NCBI RefSeq assembly: GCF_029023725.1
Contig: NZ_CP119075.1
Coordinates: forward strand, 2,165,501-2,229,500
Reading direction: 5' to 3'
Length of the DNA stretch: 64,000 bases
DNA from: Synoicihabitans lomoniglobus
GTDB lineage: Bacteria; Verrucomicrobiota; Verrucomicrobiia; Opitutales; Opitutaceae
Shown piece by piece: positions 36,445-46,757 of the stretch. Made by a program: the position numbers and the translations under genes. The first letter of the stretch is position 1; every line of letters begins with the position of its first letter. The notes beneath the pieces were generated by a model. The model had not been told where the DNA came from and ran no database searches. It saw only the letters and a program-made list of their open reading frames with translations.

Positions 36445-36579
36445 CGTTTTGAGATAAACGCCGTTCGCTCCGACGAAGGGCGTAATCGAACCGCTTAGCC
36501 GCCGCGCGGCACGGTTCGAAGAACGAAGGCGGACCAATCTCCCCGGACGCAACAAGACACCTCAATTCACCGGCTCGAG

Positions 36580-36604
36580 GTAGGGCGTGCTCGCCGAGCG
36601 CGCC
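36580..36604. repeat. REP element, GTAGGGCGTGCTCGCC class
   Basis: Identical over its whole 25 bp to the element at 12353-12377, over 24 kb away. GTAGG head followed by an imperfect palindrome. It lies about 180 bp before the parA start. Confidence 0.85.
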
Positions 36605-36787
36605 GTTTCATTCCTCCTCCCGGTCAGACCTGCTCACCCCGAAATCTCTCCATTCCAACACCTGCTGCTTCCTCCATCCTCGCGCTTCGCTCGAAAGACT
36701 TGGGTTTGCGGTTCGTCGGGCCCACCACACTTTTTAGTGGTTTTCGCTGGCTTCGTCGCTTCCCCTGATTCCGCTTCCTTACACCTG

Positions 36788-37576
<789 letters not shown>

Positions 37577-37611
37577 AACCCGTCGCGTCGTTCGCCTCTG
37601 CTTCGTCAGCC

Positions 37612-38421
37612 ATGCGATTGCTCTTCGTCAAATACCGTCACGTATTCAACGTGGGGCTGCAGAGCAACATCGTCTACCGGTGGAACTTCGCCCTGCGCGC
37701 GGCGTTCTCGCTGCTGCACTTGGTGTTCGTCTTCGTCCTGTGGGGCGCGGCGTTTCAAGGCCATGACACGATCGGCGGGTTCAGCCTCGATCAGACGCTT
37801 ACTTACTTCATCTGCCTGTTGGTGCTCCAGTTCTTCATCGGGGCCTTTAACGAGGACTACCAGATCAGCGAGGAAATCCGCAACGGGCTCATCAACCAGT
37901 TCCTACTCAAACCGATCAATTATTTCCTCTACCGGTTTGTCATCTTTGTCTCCGCCCGCCTCGTCTCGGGTTTGCTGGCGCTGCTGCCCCTCGTCATCGC
38001 GCTGCCGCTGCTCGGCGATTATCTGACGTTTCCGGACGAGCCCTGGCGGATCGCGGTCGGCATTCCCGCCGCCTTTATGTCGGCGATGATCCAGTTCACC
38101 ATCGCCTACATTTTCGGCATGCTGACGTTCTGGTTTTTGGAAATCCAATCGTTCGTAATTCTATCAATGGCGATTGAGTCGCTGCTTGGCGGACAGGTCT
38201 TTCCACTCGATTTGCTGCCCGATACTCTGTTCCGGATCTCGCAGTTTCTGCCCTACTATTATCAGATGTATTTCCCGGCCGCGATCTTCACCGGCCGCAT
38301 CGACCAAGCCGTCGCGGTTCAGGGACTTGCCATTCAGGCTTTCTGGGTGGTCGTCTTGCTCGGCGTCGCGAACCTGCTCTGGCAACGCGGTCTCAAACGC
38401 CACACCGCCGTCGGCGGCTGA
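37612..38421 (+). CDS. ABC-2-type transporter permease (first of a pair)
   Basis: 269 residues with about six hydrophobic segments (FSLLHLVFVFVLWGAAF, LTYFICLLVLQFFIGAF, LVSGLLALLPLVIALPLL and others). The ISEEIRNGLINQFLLKPINYFLYRF stretch is the cytoplasmic helix-loop of the DUF990/ABC2_membrane_6 family. Family members form the membrane part of exporters together with a second permease and an ATPase. The partner follows 16 bp downstream. The expected ATPase gene is absent; the upstream neighbour is parA, 35 bp away. Substrate unknown. Confidence 0.85.
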   Translation: MRLLFVKYRHVFNVGLQSNIVYRWNFALRAAFSLLHLVFVFVLWGAAFQGHDTIGGFSLDQTLTYFICLLVLQFFIGAFNEDYQISEEIRNGLINQFLLKPINYFLYRFVIFVSARLVSGLLALLPLVIALPLLGDYLTFPDEPWRIAVGIPAAFMSAMIQFTIAYIFGMLTFWFLEIQSFVILSMAIESLLGGQVFPLDLLPDTLFRISQFLPYYYQMYFPAAIFTGRIDQAVAVQGLAIQAFWVVVLLGVANLLWQRGLKRHTAVGG

Positions 38422-38437
38422 ACCACTCCCGTATCGC

Positions 38438-39226
38438 ATGATCCACTACCTGCGCATCTGGCTCGCTTCGGTTCGGTATTCGATCGTCCGCTCGATGATG
38501 TTTCGCGGTGACTTCATCATGTGGGCGTTGGTCGAATTGTTTTGGATGGCGGTCAGCATCGCTTCGATCGCCGTCATTTACCAGCACACCGATGCCGTCG
38601 CGGGTTGGACCAAATACGAGATGCTGCTCCTGCTCGGCACCTCCATGCTCATCCAGCGCCTGCTCATGGGACTGTTTTGGAGCAACCTCTTCGAGATGGG
38701 CCGCAACGTGCGCTCCGGCCACTTCGACTTCTTCCTGGCCCAGCCCGGCAACATGCTGTTCATGGTTTCGACCCGGAAAATCGATCTCGACAGCCTGCTC
38801 AATGTTTTCGTGGCGCTCGCCGTCGTCGTCTACGCGGTCGGCAAGCTGCAACTGGAGCCCTCACTGGCGGACATGCTGACCTACGCCTTGTTCGTCGGCT
38901 GCGGCGTGGGCATCAGTTTTGCCATGTTGCTGCTCATCGCCTCGGTCAGTTTCTGGACGATCGGCAGCCAGGGTGTCGAAGGCGGTTACTTCACGCTCTA
39001 TGAGTTTTCCCGCCTGCCGCGGGCCGCGTTTTCCGGCGTCGCCAAAGTCGCCTTCGTTTGGGTGCTGCCCACCGTCGTCGTCACCAATGCGCCGGCCCAC
39101 ACCTTGATCCACGGACTTTCCGGCACCTACACGGCGTGGTTGCTGGCGGCCACGACGGCGTGGCTCGCCATCGCCATCGGGGTGTTTCAACGCGGTCTCA
39201 AGCGCTATTCCAGTGCGTCGTCGTGA
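38438..39226 (+). CDS. ABC-2-type transporter permease (second of a pair)
   Basis: 262 residues from the ATG at 38438; the frame is open further upstream across the end of the first permease, but this Met starts the family sequence (IHYLRIWLASVRYSIVRSMMFRGDF). About six membrane helices, with MGRNVRSGHFDFFLAQPGNMLF as the cytoplasmic loop equivalent to that of the first permease. It is homologous to the preceding gene, so the two would form a heterodimeric channel. No ATP-binding subunit is encoded next to either. Followed by rnc after 62 bp, possibly in one operon. Confidence 0.85.
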   Translation: MIHYLRIWLASVRYSIVRSMMFRGDFIMWALVELFWMAVSIASIAVIYQHTDAVAGWTKYEMLLLLGTSMLIQRLLMGLFWSNLFEMGRNVRSGHFDFFLAQPGNMLFMVSTRKIDLDSLLNVFVALAVVVYAVGKLQLEPSLADMLTYALFVGCGVGISFAMLLLIASVSFWTIGSQGVEGGYFTLYEFSRLPRAAFSGVAKVAFVWVLPTVVVTNAPAHTLIHGLSGTYTAWLLAATTAWLAIAIGVFQRGLKRYSSASS

Positions 39227-39288
39227 GGGACGCGGTGACGTTGAATCTTTACGCCTCCGCTTCGGCGCGCTCCGATAACTGACCCCGT

Positions 39289-39996
39289 ATGTCCGCCTCG
39301 ATCGAGCACCTTCAACAACGCATCGGATACCAGTTTCGCGATCCCTCGTTGCTTACTCTCGCCCTCACCCATCCGTCGTGGCTGCAGGATCACCCCGAAG
39401 CGTCCGACAACAACCAGCGGCTCGAATTTCTCGGCGATGCCGTGCTGCAGCTGATTCTGACCGAAGCGCTTTATGCGCTTTATCCGTCCGACCGTGAGGG
39501 CGCTCTGAGCAAACGTCGCGCCGCGCTGTCCAAAGGTAATTACCTGGCGCTGCTGGCAGGCGAGATCGACCTCGCACCGCACCTCTTGCTCGCGACCAGC
39601 GAAGAACAAACCGGCGGACGCCACCGGGCCGCCGCCTTGGAAGATGCCTTCGAATCACTCCTGGGCGCGATCTATGCCGACAGCGGCTATGAGTCGGCGC
39701 GCGACATCATCCTGAAACTCTACGGCGATCTGGCCCGCCGTCTCAGCCAGGTTATTCCCAGCGAAAACCCCAAGGGGCGTCTCCAGGAACGTATTCAACC
39801 CCTCCACGGCAACAACGCGCTGCGTTACGAGGTCGACCACATCGCGGGCGAGGACCATGCCCGCGAATACGAGGCGCGGGTGTATTTGCAGGACACCTTC
39901 ATGGGCTCCGGCCGCGGCACCTCCAAGAAAGCGGCCGAGGAAGCCGCGGCCCAAGCGGCACTCGATTCCGACCTCCTGCCCGATTCGGGCAATTGA
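39289..39996 (+). CDS. rnc: Ribonuclease III
   Basis: 235 residues. An N-terminal RNase III domain has the signature NQRLEFLGDAVLQL (Glu/Asp metal ligands at ~44-48) and the second site ALEDAFESLLGAIYAD. A C-terminal double-stranded-RNA-binding domain is at ~160-230 (NPKGRLQERIQ, YLQDTFMGSGRGTSKKAAEEAAAQAAL). It processes rRNA precursors and cleaves structured RNAs. The stop is 44 bp before the likely mfd ATG; a TTG start for mfd would overlap it. Placed ahead of mfd and ppiC in one direction. Confidence 0.95.
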   Translation: MSASIEHLQQRIGYQFRDPSLLTLALTHPSWLQDHPEASDNNQRLEFLGDAVLQLILTEALYALYPSDREGALSKRRAALSKGNYLALLAGEIDLAPHLLLATSEEQTGGRHRAAALEDAFESLLGAIYADSGYESARDIILKLYGDLARRLSQVIPSENPKGRLQERIQPLHGNNALRYEVDHIAGEDHAREYEARVYLQDTFMGSGRGTSKKAAEEAAAQAALDSDLLPDSGN

Positions 39997-40040
39997 TCCT
40001 GTCGGTTGCGCTCCGGCGCGACTTCGTTCTCCTCCCGTCC

Positions 40041-43000
40041 ATGTCTGTTTCCGCCTCCCGTCCCCAACTCACCGGTGTCTGTCCTCCGGCCCGGGGCGCG
40101 GTATTGGCGCAACACCTACGCGACTGCGCGGCCCCGGTGTGGTTGGTCGTCGCGCCGGATCTTAAAATCGCCGAACAACTGGCGGAGGATATCGCCTTTT
40201 TCGCCGAGGCCAGCGGGCATTCGCCCTTGCCCGGCATCCTCGTGCTGCCCGAATCCATGCCCACCGACGGCGATATGCGGGAAGCTTTCGCGGCCTCGGC
40301 CGATCGCACCACGGTGCTCTCCCGACTGCGCGCCACACGCGGCGTGAGCAAACTCACCGGCGGAAAAGTGGGGCCCCTCGTCGTCATCACCTTCCCGGCC
40401 GCGCTCATCCAACCCGTGCCTGCGCTGGAGTCGTTTGCCCGCAACGAGCTCGAACTCAAACCGGGCAACACCCTCGGATTCGATGCCTTGCTCGCGAAAC
40501 TTCATGAGCTGGATTACGACTCGGAGCCGCTGTGCGAATCCCCCGGCCACTACGCCGTGCGCGGCGGCCTGATCGACGTTTATCCCATCACCGCCAACGA
40601 GCCCTACCGCCTGGATTTCTTTGGTGATGAGCTGGAGGAAATTCGAGCCTTCGACCCCGTGTCACAGCGATCCGGTGCCACGGTGCCGAAGATCACGCTC
40701 AGCGCTTCGCCGCGCCTCAAGCTCGATCCCGCGCGCACCGGACTGGCCGATTATTTGTCGCCCGCCACTCGACTGATCTTCATCGAACCGGCGGAACTTG
40801 AAGCGAGGTTCTCCACCCTCGCCGCTGATCGCGGCGACGCAGCGATCAATCCCGTGATCTCGGCCCTGCTCGATCGCAGCGCGGCCCTCGCCGCCGTGCA
40901 GGATCTCGACGAAGCGTCGTTCTGGTTCGAGTCGTCCACCGGCCCCGAACACACTTGGAACACCGAGAGTCTCGTGCACTATCGCCGTTACCCCGGCGAC
41001 GGACTCGTGGCGCAGGAGCGTCTGCACGCCGAATCCGAAGCCCGGCACGAATTCCTCGCCCAACTGGTGACGTGGCAACGCGAGGGTTACGCCATCCACA
41101 TCGTCACCGCCAAGTCCGGTGAGGAAGACCGCACGCGAGAGATTCTGGCCGAGGAGTCGGGTATTGCGGCGCTGAAGCCGACCTTTGATCGCGGCGCACT
41201 CAACGAAGGGTTTCGCCTCACATTTCGCGACGATGCCACGCTCACCTGGCGCGGTTTCGGCAAGAAAACCCGTGGCCTCGTCATGGTCACGGAAACGGAA
41301 ATTTTCGGCCGCAGTCGTCCCCGCCGCCCGTCGCTTTCCCAGCGCGCCCTCGTGCAACGCGCGCAGGTCGATCAGCTGCTCGACTTTGCCGACTTGGTCG
41401 AAGGCGACTTTGTCGTCCATCTCCAGCACGGCATCGCCCACTACCGGGGGCTGACCAAAATCGAGACCCGCGACGGCGTTCGCGAAGTCATATCGTTGGA
41501 GTTCGACGACCACGTCACCCTGCACGTGCCGCTGCAGGAGTCGCACCTCATCAGCCGTTACGTCGGCCTCAGCAAATCAAAGCCGCAGCTCGGTCGCATC
41601 GGCACGGCGCGCTGGGAAAAAGCCCGCAAAGCCGCCGAGCGCTCCACCGTCGATCTCGCCGCCGAACTGTTGCGCTTGCAGGCCGCACGCGACGCGGAGC
41701 CCGGCTTCGCTCATCCGCCCGACACCACGTGGCAACAGGAATTCGAATCCTCTTTTCCTTACACCGAAACTCCGGACCAGCTGCGGGCCATCGACGAGGC
41801 CAAAGCCGACCTCGAACGCAGCCGGCCGATGGACCGTCTCATCTGCGGCGACGTCGGTTTCGGCAAAACCGAAGTCGCCATCCGCGCCGCCTTCAAAGCC
41901 GTGCAAGGCGGCAAACAGGTCGCGATCCTGATTCCCACCACCGTGCTCGCGCAGCAGCACCTCAATTCTTTTCGCGAACGAATGGCGGGCTACCCGATCG
42001 CGGTGGAAATGGTGAGCCGTTTTCGGACGCGCAAGGAGCAGACGTCGATTCTCGCCGCCACCGCCGCCGGTCAGGTCGACATCTTGATCGGCACCCATCG
42101 GCTACTGCAGAAGGACGTAAAGTTTAAGGATCTGGGCCTCGTCATCATCGACGAGGAACAGCGTTTTGGGGTGAAACACAAAGAGCGTTTCAAGGCCATG
42201 CGCGCCTCGATCGATGTCATGGCGATGAGTGCCACCCCGATCCCGCGCACGCTCTACATGGCACTCACCGGCGCCCGCGACATGAGCGTGATCGAAACCG
42301 CACCGACCAATCGTCATCCCATTCAGACCATCGTCAAAACCTACGACGACAAACTCGTGGTCGATGCCGTTCGCCGCGAAGTCGCGCGCGGCGGACAGGT
42401 GTTTTATCTGCACAACCGCGTGCAGACCATCGAAGTCGTGGCGGCTCACCTCGCCGAACTCATGCCCGAAATCAAGATCGGGGTGGGCCACGGTCAAATG
42501 GACGAGAAAACCTTGGAAAAGCGCATGACCGATTTCGTGGCGGGCGACTACCAACTGCTCGTCTGCACCACGATCATCGAGAGCGGGTTGGATATCCCCA
42601 ATTGCAACACGATCATCATCGAAGGCGCCGATCGCTTCGGTCTGTCGCAACTTTACCAGCTGCGGGGTCGCGTCGGGCGTTTCAAGCATCAGGCCTACGC
42701 CTACCTGTTGTTGCACCGCCATACCCGCCTGGTGGAGATCGCCCGCGAACGGCTCAGCGCCATGCGCACGCACAACCAACTCGGCGCGGGTTTTCGCATC
42801 GCCATGCGCGATCTCGAGCTGCGCGGGGCGGGTAATCTGCTCGGATCCGAACAAAGTGGCCACATCGTGGGCGTCGGTTTCGAGCTGTATTGCCAACTCT
42901 TGCGCCAATCCGTCGCCCGCTTGAAAGGCGAAAAACAAGCCACCTCCATCCGCGCGACGGTGAAACTGGACTTCGTCTTCGTCGGCGATGGTGCCGCCGG

Positions 43001-43457
43001 CGGCGCCGATCGCGGCCGACATCGGGACGGTTACACCGCTATCCGCGACGCCGAACACGCTGCCAGCGGAGCGGTGGCAGTGGCGCACATCCAGGCGCGG
43101 TTGCCCGCCGATTACATCGGGGAAACCCGCTTGCGCATCGATTTTTATCGCCGACTCGCCATGGCCGGTTCCCTGGACGAGCTCAAACAACTGCAAAGTG
43201 ATTTGCGCGACCGGTTTGGCAAATTTGGCGAACCGGTGAAAGCACTCCTGCTCGTCACCGAAATCCGCATTCGGGCGGAACAAAAAGGCATCGTTTCGGT
43301 CGAGACCCAAAGCACCAAATTGAAGTGCTTGCGGGCAAGTGGTCAGAGTGATGACTGGGTCATGCACGGCGCCCGGTTTCCGAGGTTGACCGCCCCCAAG
43401 CCCCTTCTACGGTTACGAGAAATATCTACGTTTTTAGACAATCTGCCGCATCCATGA
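40041..43457 (+). CDS. mfd: Transcription-repair coupling factor Mfd
   Basis: 1138 residues from the ATG at 40041; the frame opens earlier with a TTG at 39993. It removes stalled RNA polymerase and recruits UvrA to damaged template strands. The UvrB-like N-terminal module ([17 protein letters not shown]) is followed by the RNA-polymerase-interacting domain ([17 protein letters not shown], ~455). The RecG-like translocase has Walker [20 protein letters not shown] at ~602, [15 protein letters not shown] at ~703, [11 protein letters not shown] and [18 protein letters not shown]. The C-terminal TRCF domain is present but short. It ends in an ATGA overlap with ppiC, indicating translational coupling. 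Confidence 0.95.
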   Translation: MSVSASRPQLTGVCPPARGAVLAQHLRDCAAPVWLVVAPDLKIAEQLAEDIAFFAEASGHSPLPGILVLPESMPTDGDMREAFAASADRTTVLSRLRATRGVSKLTGGKVGPLVVITFPAALIQPVPALESFARNELELKPGNTLGFDALLAKLHELDYDSEPLCESPGHYAVRGGLIDVYPITANEPYRLDFFGDELEEIRAFDPVSQRSGATVPKITLSASPRLKLDPARTGLADYLSPATRLIFIEPAELEARFSTLAADRGDAAINPVISALLDRSAALAAVQDLDEASFWFESSTGPEHTWNTESLVHYRRYPGDGLVAQERLHAESEARHEFLAQLVTWQREGYAIHIVTAKSGEEDRTREILAEESGIAALKPTFDRGALNEGFRLTFRDDATLTWRGFGKKTRGLVMVTETEIFGRSRPRRPSLSQRALVQRAQVDQLLDFADLVEGDFVVHLQHGIAHYRGLTKIETRDGVREVISLEFDDHVTLHVPLQESHLISRYVGLSKSKPQLGRIGTARWEKARKAAERSTVDLAAELLRLQAARDAEPGFAHPPDTTWQQEFESSFPYTETPDQLRAIDEAKADLERSRPMDRLICGDVGFGKTEVAIRAAFKAVQGGKQVAILIPTTVLAQQHLNSFRERMAGYPIAVEMVSRFRTRKEQTSILAATAAGQVDILIGTHRLLQKDVKFKDLGLVIIDEEQRFGVKHKERFKAMRASIDVMAMSATPIPRTLYMALTGARDMSVIETAPTNRHPIQTIVKTYDDKLVVDAVRREVARGGQVFYLHNRVQTIEVVAAHLAELMPEIKIGVGHGQMDEKTLEKRMTDFVAGDYQLLVCTTIIESGLDIPNCNTIIIEGADRFGLSQLYQLRGRVGRFKHQAYAYLLLHRHTRLVEIARERLSAMRTHNQLGAGFRIAMRDLELRGAGNLLGSEQSGHIVGVGFELYCQLLRQSVARLKGEKQATSIRATVKLDFVFVGDGAAGGADRGRHRDGYTAIRDAEHAASGAVAVAHIQARLPADYIGETRLRIDFYRRLAMAGSLDELKQLQSDLRDRFGKFGEPVKALLLVTEIRIRAEQKGIVSVETQSTKLKCLRASGQSDDWVMHGARFPRLTAPKPLLRLREISTFLDNLPHP

Positions 43458-44473
43458 CGCATTCCTTAGCCGCCCACATCCGAGTCCGCATGTTCGCCCT
43501 CGCCGGTGTTTTGGCCCTTGGCTCCCCTCTTTTCGCTCAGACCTCCTCCACCAAAACCGATGACGGTCTGAACCTTCGGTTTGCCAACGGGATCGCCGCC
43601 GTCGCCGAGGCCAAGATTATCACGGTCGACGACATCCGCCGGGAAATCGCCCCCATGGTGCCCGAGATCCAACGCACCTCGCGCAACGAACAGGAGTTCA
43701 ACCGCCGCCTCGAGGCACTCCAAGACGATACCATTCAGGCGCTCGTCGATCGCGTCCTCATCGTGAAGGATTTTTACAGCGACGAGAAACGCCGCATCCC
43801 GGCCAGCTACGTCGACAACGCCGTCGACGAAAACATCATCAACGAGTTCGAAGGCGACCGCTCCAAGTTCCTCGCCTATCTTCGCGCTCGTGGTCTCACG
43901 CTCCGCGAATATCGCCGGGAAGTGGAAGAGGACATCATTTATCAATACATGCGCGGCCAGAAGCGGAAATCCGCCACCGTCGTTTCGCCCGTGCAGGTGC
44001 AGACCTTCTATGACGAGAACAAGGAGGAGTTCTATCAGGAGGACTCCGTGCACCTTCGCCTCATCCAATTCACCCGCAAAGACGGCCGCACCGACAGTGA
44101 TCTGCTGACCCTCGCGGCGCGCGTGCAGGCCCGCCTTGATGTCGGTCATTCGTTTGAAGACATCGCCAAGGAAGTCTCGGAAGATTCCCGCCGCTCCCGC
44201 GGTGGCGATTGGGGATGGCTGAATCGTTCCGGCCTTAAGAAAGAGTTCAGCGACCCGGTCTTCGAACTCAGTGCAGGCCAGGCCACCAATCCAATTCTGC
44301 TGCCGGAAGGCGTTTACATCCTCTTCGCCGAAGATCGTAAATTCGCCGGGATCATGCCGATCAACGACGTGCGCGAACAAATCGAACGCGCCCTCATCTC
44401 CCGCGAAGCCCGCTCCGCGCAGGAACAGTGGCTCGAACGCCTCCGGCGCAACAGCTACGTGAAGCTCTACTGA
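43454..44473 (+). CDS. SurA/PpiC-type periplasmic peptidyl-prolyl isomerase
   Basis: 339 residues. An N-terminal signal (RMFALAGVLALGSPLFAQ) sends it to the periplasm. A SurA-like N-terminal helical domain follows (GIAAVAEAKIITVDDIRREI ... LVDRVLIVKDFYSD). One parvulin domain lies at ~195-290 (DSVHLRLIQFTRK, ARLDVGHSFEDIAKEVSEDSRRSRGGDWGWL, FELSAGQATNPILLPEGVYILF). SurA relatives assist outer-membrane protein folding. The ATG overlaps the mfd stop by 4 bp, so translation is coupled. It is the last gene of the rnc-mfd-ppiC set, closed by a terminator. Confidence 0.9.
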   Translation: MTHSLAAHIRVRMFALAGVLALGSPLFAQTSSTKTDDGLNLRFANGIAAVAEAKIITVDDIRREIAPMVPEIQRTSRNEQEFNRRLEALQDDTIQALVDRVLIVKDFYSDEKRRIPASYVDNAVDENIINEFEGDRSKFLAYLRARGLTLREYRREVEEDIIYQYMRGQKRKSATVVSPVQVQTFYDENKEEFYQEDSVHLRLIQFTRKDGRTDSDLLTLAARVQARLDVGHSFEDIAKEVSEDSRRSRGGDWGWLNRSGLKKEFSDPVFELSAGQATNPILLPEGVYILFAEDRKFAGIMPINDVREQIERALISREARSAQEQWLERLRRNSYVKLY

Positions 44474-44510
44474 GCCCGACCTCGACTCGCTTGACTCCCC
44501 CCCCCTCCGA

Positions 44511-44538
44511 AACGCCGCCTCATCCGCGGCGTTTTTTT
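44511..44538 (+). terminator. Terminator of the rnc-mfd-ppiC unit
   Basis: An 8-bp stem AACGCCGC / GCGGCGTT, seven-base loop and T7, 38 bp after the ppiC stop. Confidence 0.9.
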
Positions 44539-44629
44539 CGTCTCTGACTGCTGGGAAAACGGGCCGAATAATTGAACAGTCAACGCGATTTGCGTTCACC
44601 CTCTGTCCGGCCGCGACACGCTGCGACGC

Positions 44630-45658
44630 ATGAATATCCTCTTCATTGGCGGGACCGGCATCATCAGCACCGCGTGCACGTCACTCGCTCTCTCGCAAGG
44701 ACACGAGGTCGCCGTGCTTAATCGGGGCCAACGGGCGAAACCTTCGGTTGCCGCCGAACACCTGCAGGCCGATCTCACCGATGACGCCGCGGTGCGGGCA
44801 GTGTTGGGCAACCGCTCATGGGACGCCGTGGTGGATTTCACCGTTTTCACTCCGGCCGATTTGGAGCGCCGGCTGATCTGGCTGGGGGGCCAAGTGGGCC
44901 AATACGTTTTCATCTCCTCCGCCAGCGCCTACCAAAAGCCCCCCTCCCACTATCTCATCACGGAGGAGACCCCGCTGGAAAATCCCTACTGGCAGTATTC
45001 GCGGGACAAGATCGCCTGCGAACACCGCTTGATGCAGGCCTGCGCCGATGATCAGTTTCCCGGCACGATCGTGCGACCTTCCCTCACGTTTGGGGACGAC
45101 CAAGTCACCTTGGCCATGAACAGCTGGCAACGCAGCTATACCGCCATCGATCGCCTGCGTCGCGGCCTTCCCGTCATCATTCCCGGCGACGGCCGCACCC
45201 TTTGGACCATCACGCACAACACCGACTTTGCTCAGGGCTTGCTGGGCCTGCTCGGGCGAACTGACACGCACGGTGAAGCGTTTCACATCACCTCCGACGA
45301 GGTGCTGACGTGGAATCAGATTTTCACCATCACCGCCGAGGCGGCCGGCGTCGCCCAGCCCGAGTTTGTGACCATCCCCGCCGAGTTCATCGGTGCCTGC
45401 CTCCCCGACGAAGCCCCCGGACTCGTTGGCGACAAGCTCTGTTCCAGCGTGTTCGACAACACCAAGATCAAACGCTTTGTGCCGGGATTCGCCGCCAAAA
45501 CATCCTACCGCGAAGGCATCACCCGCACCTTGGCGTGGTTCGACGCCGATCCGGCACGCCAACTGATCGATGCGGCGGAAAACGCGCAGCACGACCGGTT
45601 GATCACAGCCTATCGCGCCGCGATCGCGAGCGGACTGTCCGCCTTTCACGCCGACTGA
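44630..45658 (+). CDS. NAD-dependent epimerase/dehydratase (extended SDR)
   Basis: 342 residues. The Rossmann loop is NILFIGGTGIISTACTSLALSQGHEVAVLNRG, close to the GGTGxIS variant of atypical extended SDRs. Later segments are VVDFTVFTPADLERRLIWLGG, FISSASAYQKP and IVRPSLTFGDD. The typical YxxxK catalytic pair is not obvious: YWQYSRDKIACEH (YSRDK) is the best match. It may act on a sugar or nucleotide-sugar or may be a non-catalytic binding protein of the CSP41 type. The next gene, a sugar isomerase, starts 51 bp (or 3 bp) downstream, so they probably share a pathway. Confidence 0.85.
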   Translation: MNILFIGGTGIISTACTSLALSQGHEVAVLNRGQRAKPSVAAEHLQADLTDDAAVRAVLGNRSWDAVVDFTVFTPADLERRLIWLGGQVGQYVFISSASAYQKPPSHYLITEETPLENPYWQYSRDKIACEHRLMQACADDQFPGTIVRPSLTFGDDQVTLAMNSWQRSYTAIDRLRRGLPVIIPGDGRTLWTITHNTDFAQGLLGLLGRTDTHGEAFHITSDEVLTWNQIFTITAEAAGVAQPEFVTIPAEFIGACLPDEAPGLVGDKLCSSVFDNTKIKRFVPGFAAKTSYREGITRTLAWFDADPARQLIDAAENAQHDRLITAYRAAIASGLSAFHAD

Positions 45659-45709
45659 TCGGTGACCGTTCGACTCGACACGAGTCGGCGCACATTTCAG
45701 CGTGGTCGG

Positions 45710-46597
45710 GTGAGTAACCCCATTACCCGTCGAACCGCCCTCAAGAACCTCGCCACCGGATCGGCCCTCGCCGCCGCCGGAGCTGCTTTGCCTCTCTCCA
45801 CCGCTTCCGCCCACGACTTGCCCGCGCCCCGCGTCGGCCGCTACAAACACTCCGCCTGCAAATGGTGCTACCGTGACATCCCGCTGGAGGAGTTTGCCGC
45901 CGTCGGCCGCGAGATCGGGCTCGACTCGATCGAGTTGGTATCCGTGGAGGAACTACCCATTCTCGCTCGCCACGGCCTCGCCTGCGCCATGGTCTGGGGC
46001 GTGCCGGGCGGTATCGTCGACGGGTTGAACGAGCGCAAAAACCACGACGCCATTACCGCGTTCATGACGGAGAAAATTCCGGCCATGGCCGAGGCCGGCC
46101 AAAAGAACATGATCGTGTTCTCCGGTAATCGTCGCGGATTGTCCGACGCGGAGGGTCTGGAAATTTGCGCCGAAGGTCTCGATCGCATCACCCCGATCGC
46201 CCAAAAACACGGCGTCACGCTGTGCATGGAACTCCTCAACAGCAAAGTGAACCATCAGGACTACCAGTGCGATACCACGCCCTGGGGCGTGCAGCTTTGC
46301 GAGAAAGTCGGGTCCGAGCACTTCAAATTGCTCTACGACATCTACCACATGCAGATCATGGAGGGTGACATGATCCGCACGATTCGTGATCATCACAAGT
46401 GGATTGGCCACTACCACACCGGCGGCAATCCCGGGCGCAACGAACTCGACGGGACCTTCCAGGAGATTAACTACCCGGCCGTCATGCGGGCCATCGCCGA
46501 GACCGGCTACACCGGTTTCGTCGGCCAGGAGTTTGTGCCTACCGAGGCCGATCCGCTGGTGCCTCTGCGGCGCGCCATTCAGCTCTGCACCGTCTGA
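45710..46597 (+). CDS. Tat-exported hydroxypyruvate-isomerase-like TIM-barrel protein
   Basis: 295 residues from the GTG at 45710 (SNPITRRTALKNLATGSALAAAGAALPL), which makes a clean twin-arginine signal; a GTG at 45662 would add 16 residues before it. Barrel motifs are SACKWCYRDIPLEEFAAVGREIGLDSIELV, NMIVFSGNRRGLSDAEGLE, GVTLCMELLNSKVNHQDYQC (metal-site Glu), FKLLYDIYHMQIMEGDM, HYHTGGNPGRNELD and GFVGQEFVP. These follow the Hyi/OtnI family of 3-carbon and 4-carbon sugar-acid isomerases. A 7-bp hairpin (CGACTCG/CGAGTCG, 45670-45686) lies just upstream of this start. It groups with the preceding SDR and the following PVC haem protein. Confidence 0.85.
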   Translation: MSNPITRRTALKNLATGSALAAAGAALPLSTASAHDLPAPRVGRYKHSACKWCYRDIPLEEFAAVGREIGLDSIELVSVEELPILARHGLACAMVWGVPGGIVDGLNERKNHDAITAFMTEKIPAMAEAGQKNMIVFSGNRRGLSDAEGLEICAEGLDRITPIAQKHGVTLCMELLNSKVNHQDYQCDTTPWGVQLCEKVGSEHFKLLYDIYHMQIMEGDMIRTIRDHHKWIGHYHTGGNPGRNELDGTFQEINYPAVMRAIAETGYTGFVGQEFVPTEADPLVPLRRAIQLCTV

Positions 46598-46757
46598 CCC
46601 TGCGCATCGCAAGTATAGCGACTTGCATCGCCCACCTGCCGTTCGCGGCCGGATTCCGGTTTATCATTAAGCCGGTCCGCCCCGTCACCGCCGCCACAAT
46701 ACGTTGGCGTCTCCTTGTGTCGTGGCCGAAAACTGATCTTTTATCGCCGTCCCCATT

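Larger units (their letters stand above)
36237..36520 (+). repeat. 155-bp tandem duplication of the tRNA-Cys 3' end, terminator and REP
   Basis: Unit 1 starts within the tRNA T-stem (36237) and unit 2 at 36392. Both read CCGCCCCGCGCCTCCA, the terminator hairpin, a GAACGCCGTT-type spacer and a palindrome with ATCGAACCGC / GCGGTTCGAT arms headed by GTAGGGC (36320-36365; mutated to GAAGGGC at 36475-36520). About 128 bp are nearly identical. Unit 1 then has 27 bp of its own (AACCAGCGGCTACGCCGCT) before unit 2. The 535 bp from the tRNA to parA hold these repeats, another REP at 36580 and no gene. Confidence 0.9.

Noticed and set aside
42102-43367. A 421-codon antisense frame in mfd
   Set aside because: Lies wholly within the conserved translocase and TRCF coding region and has no motifs.
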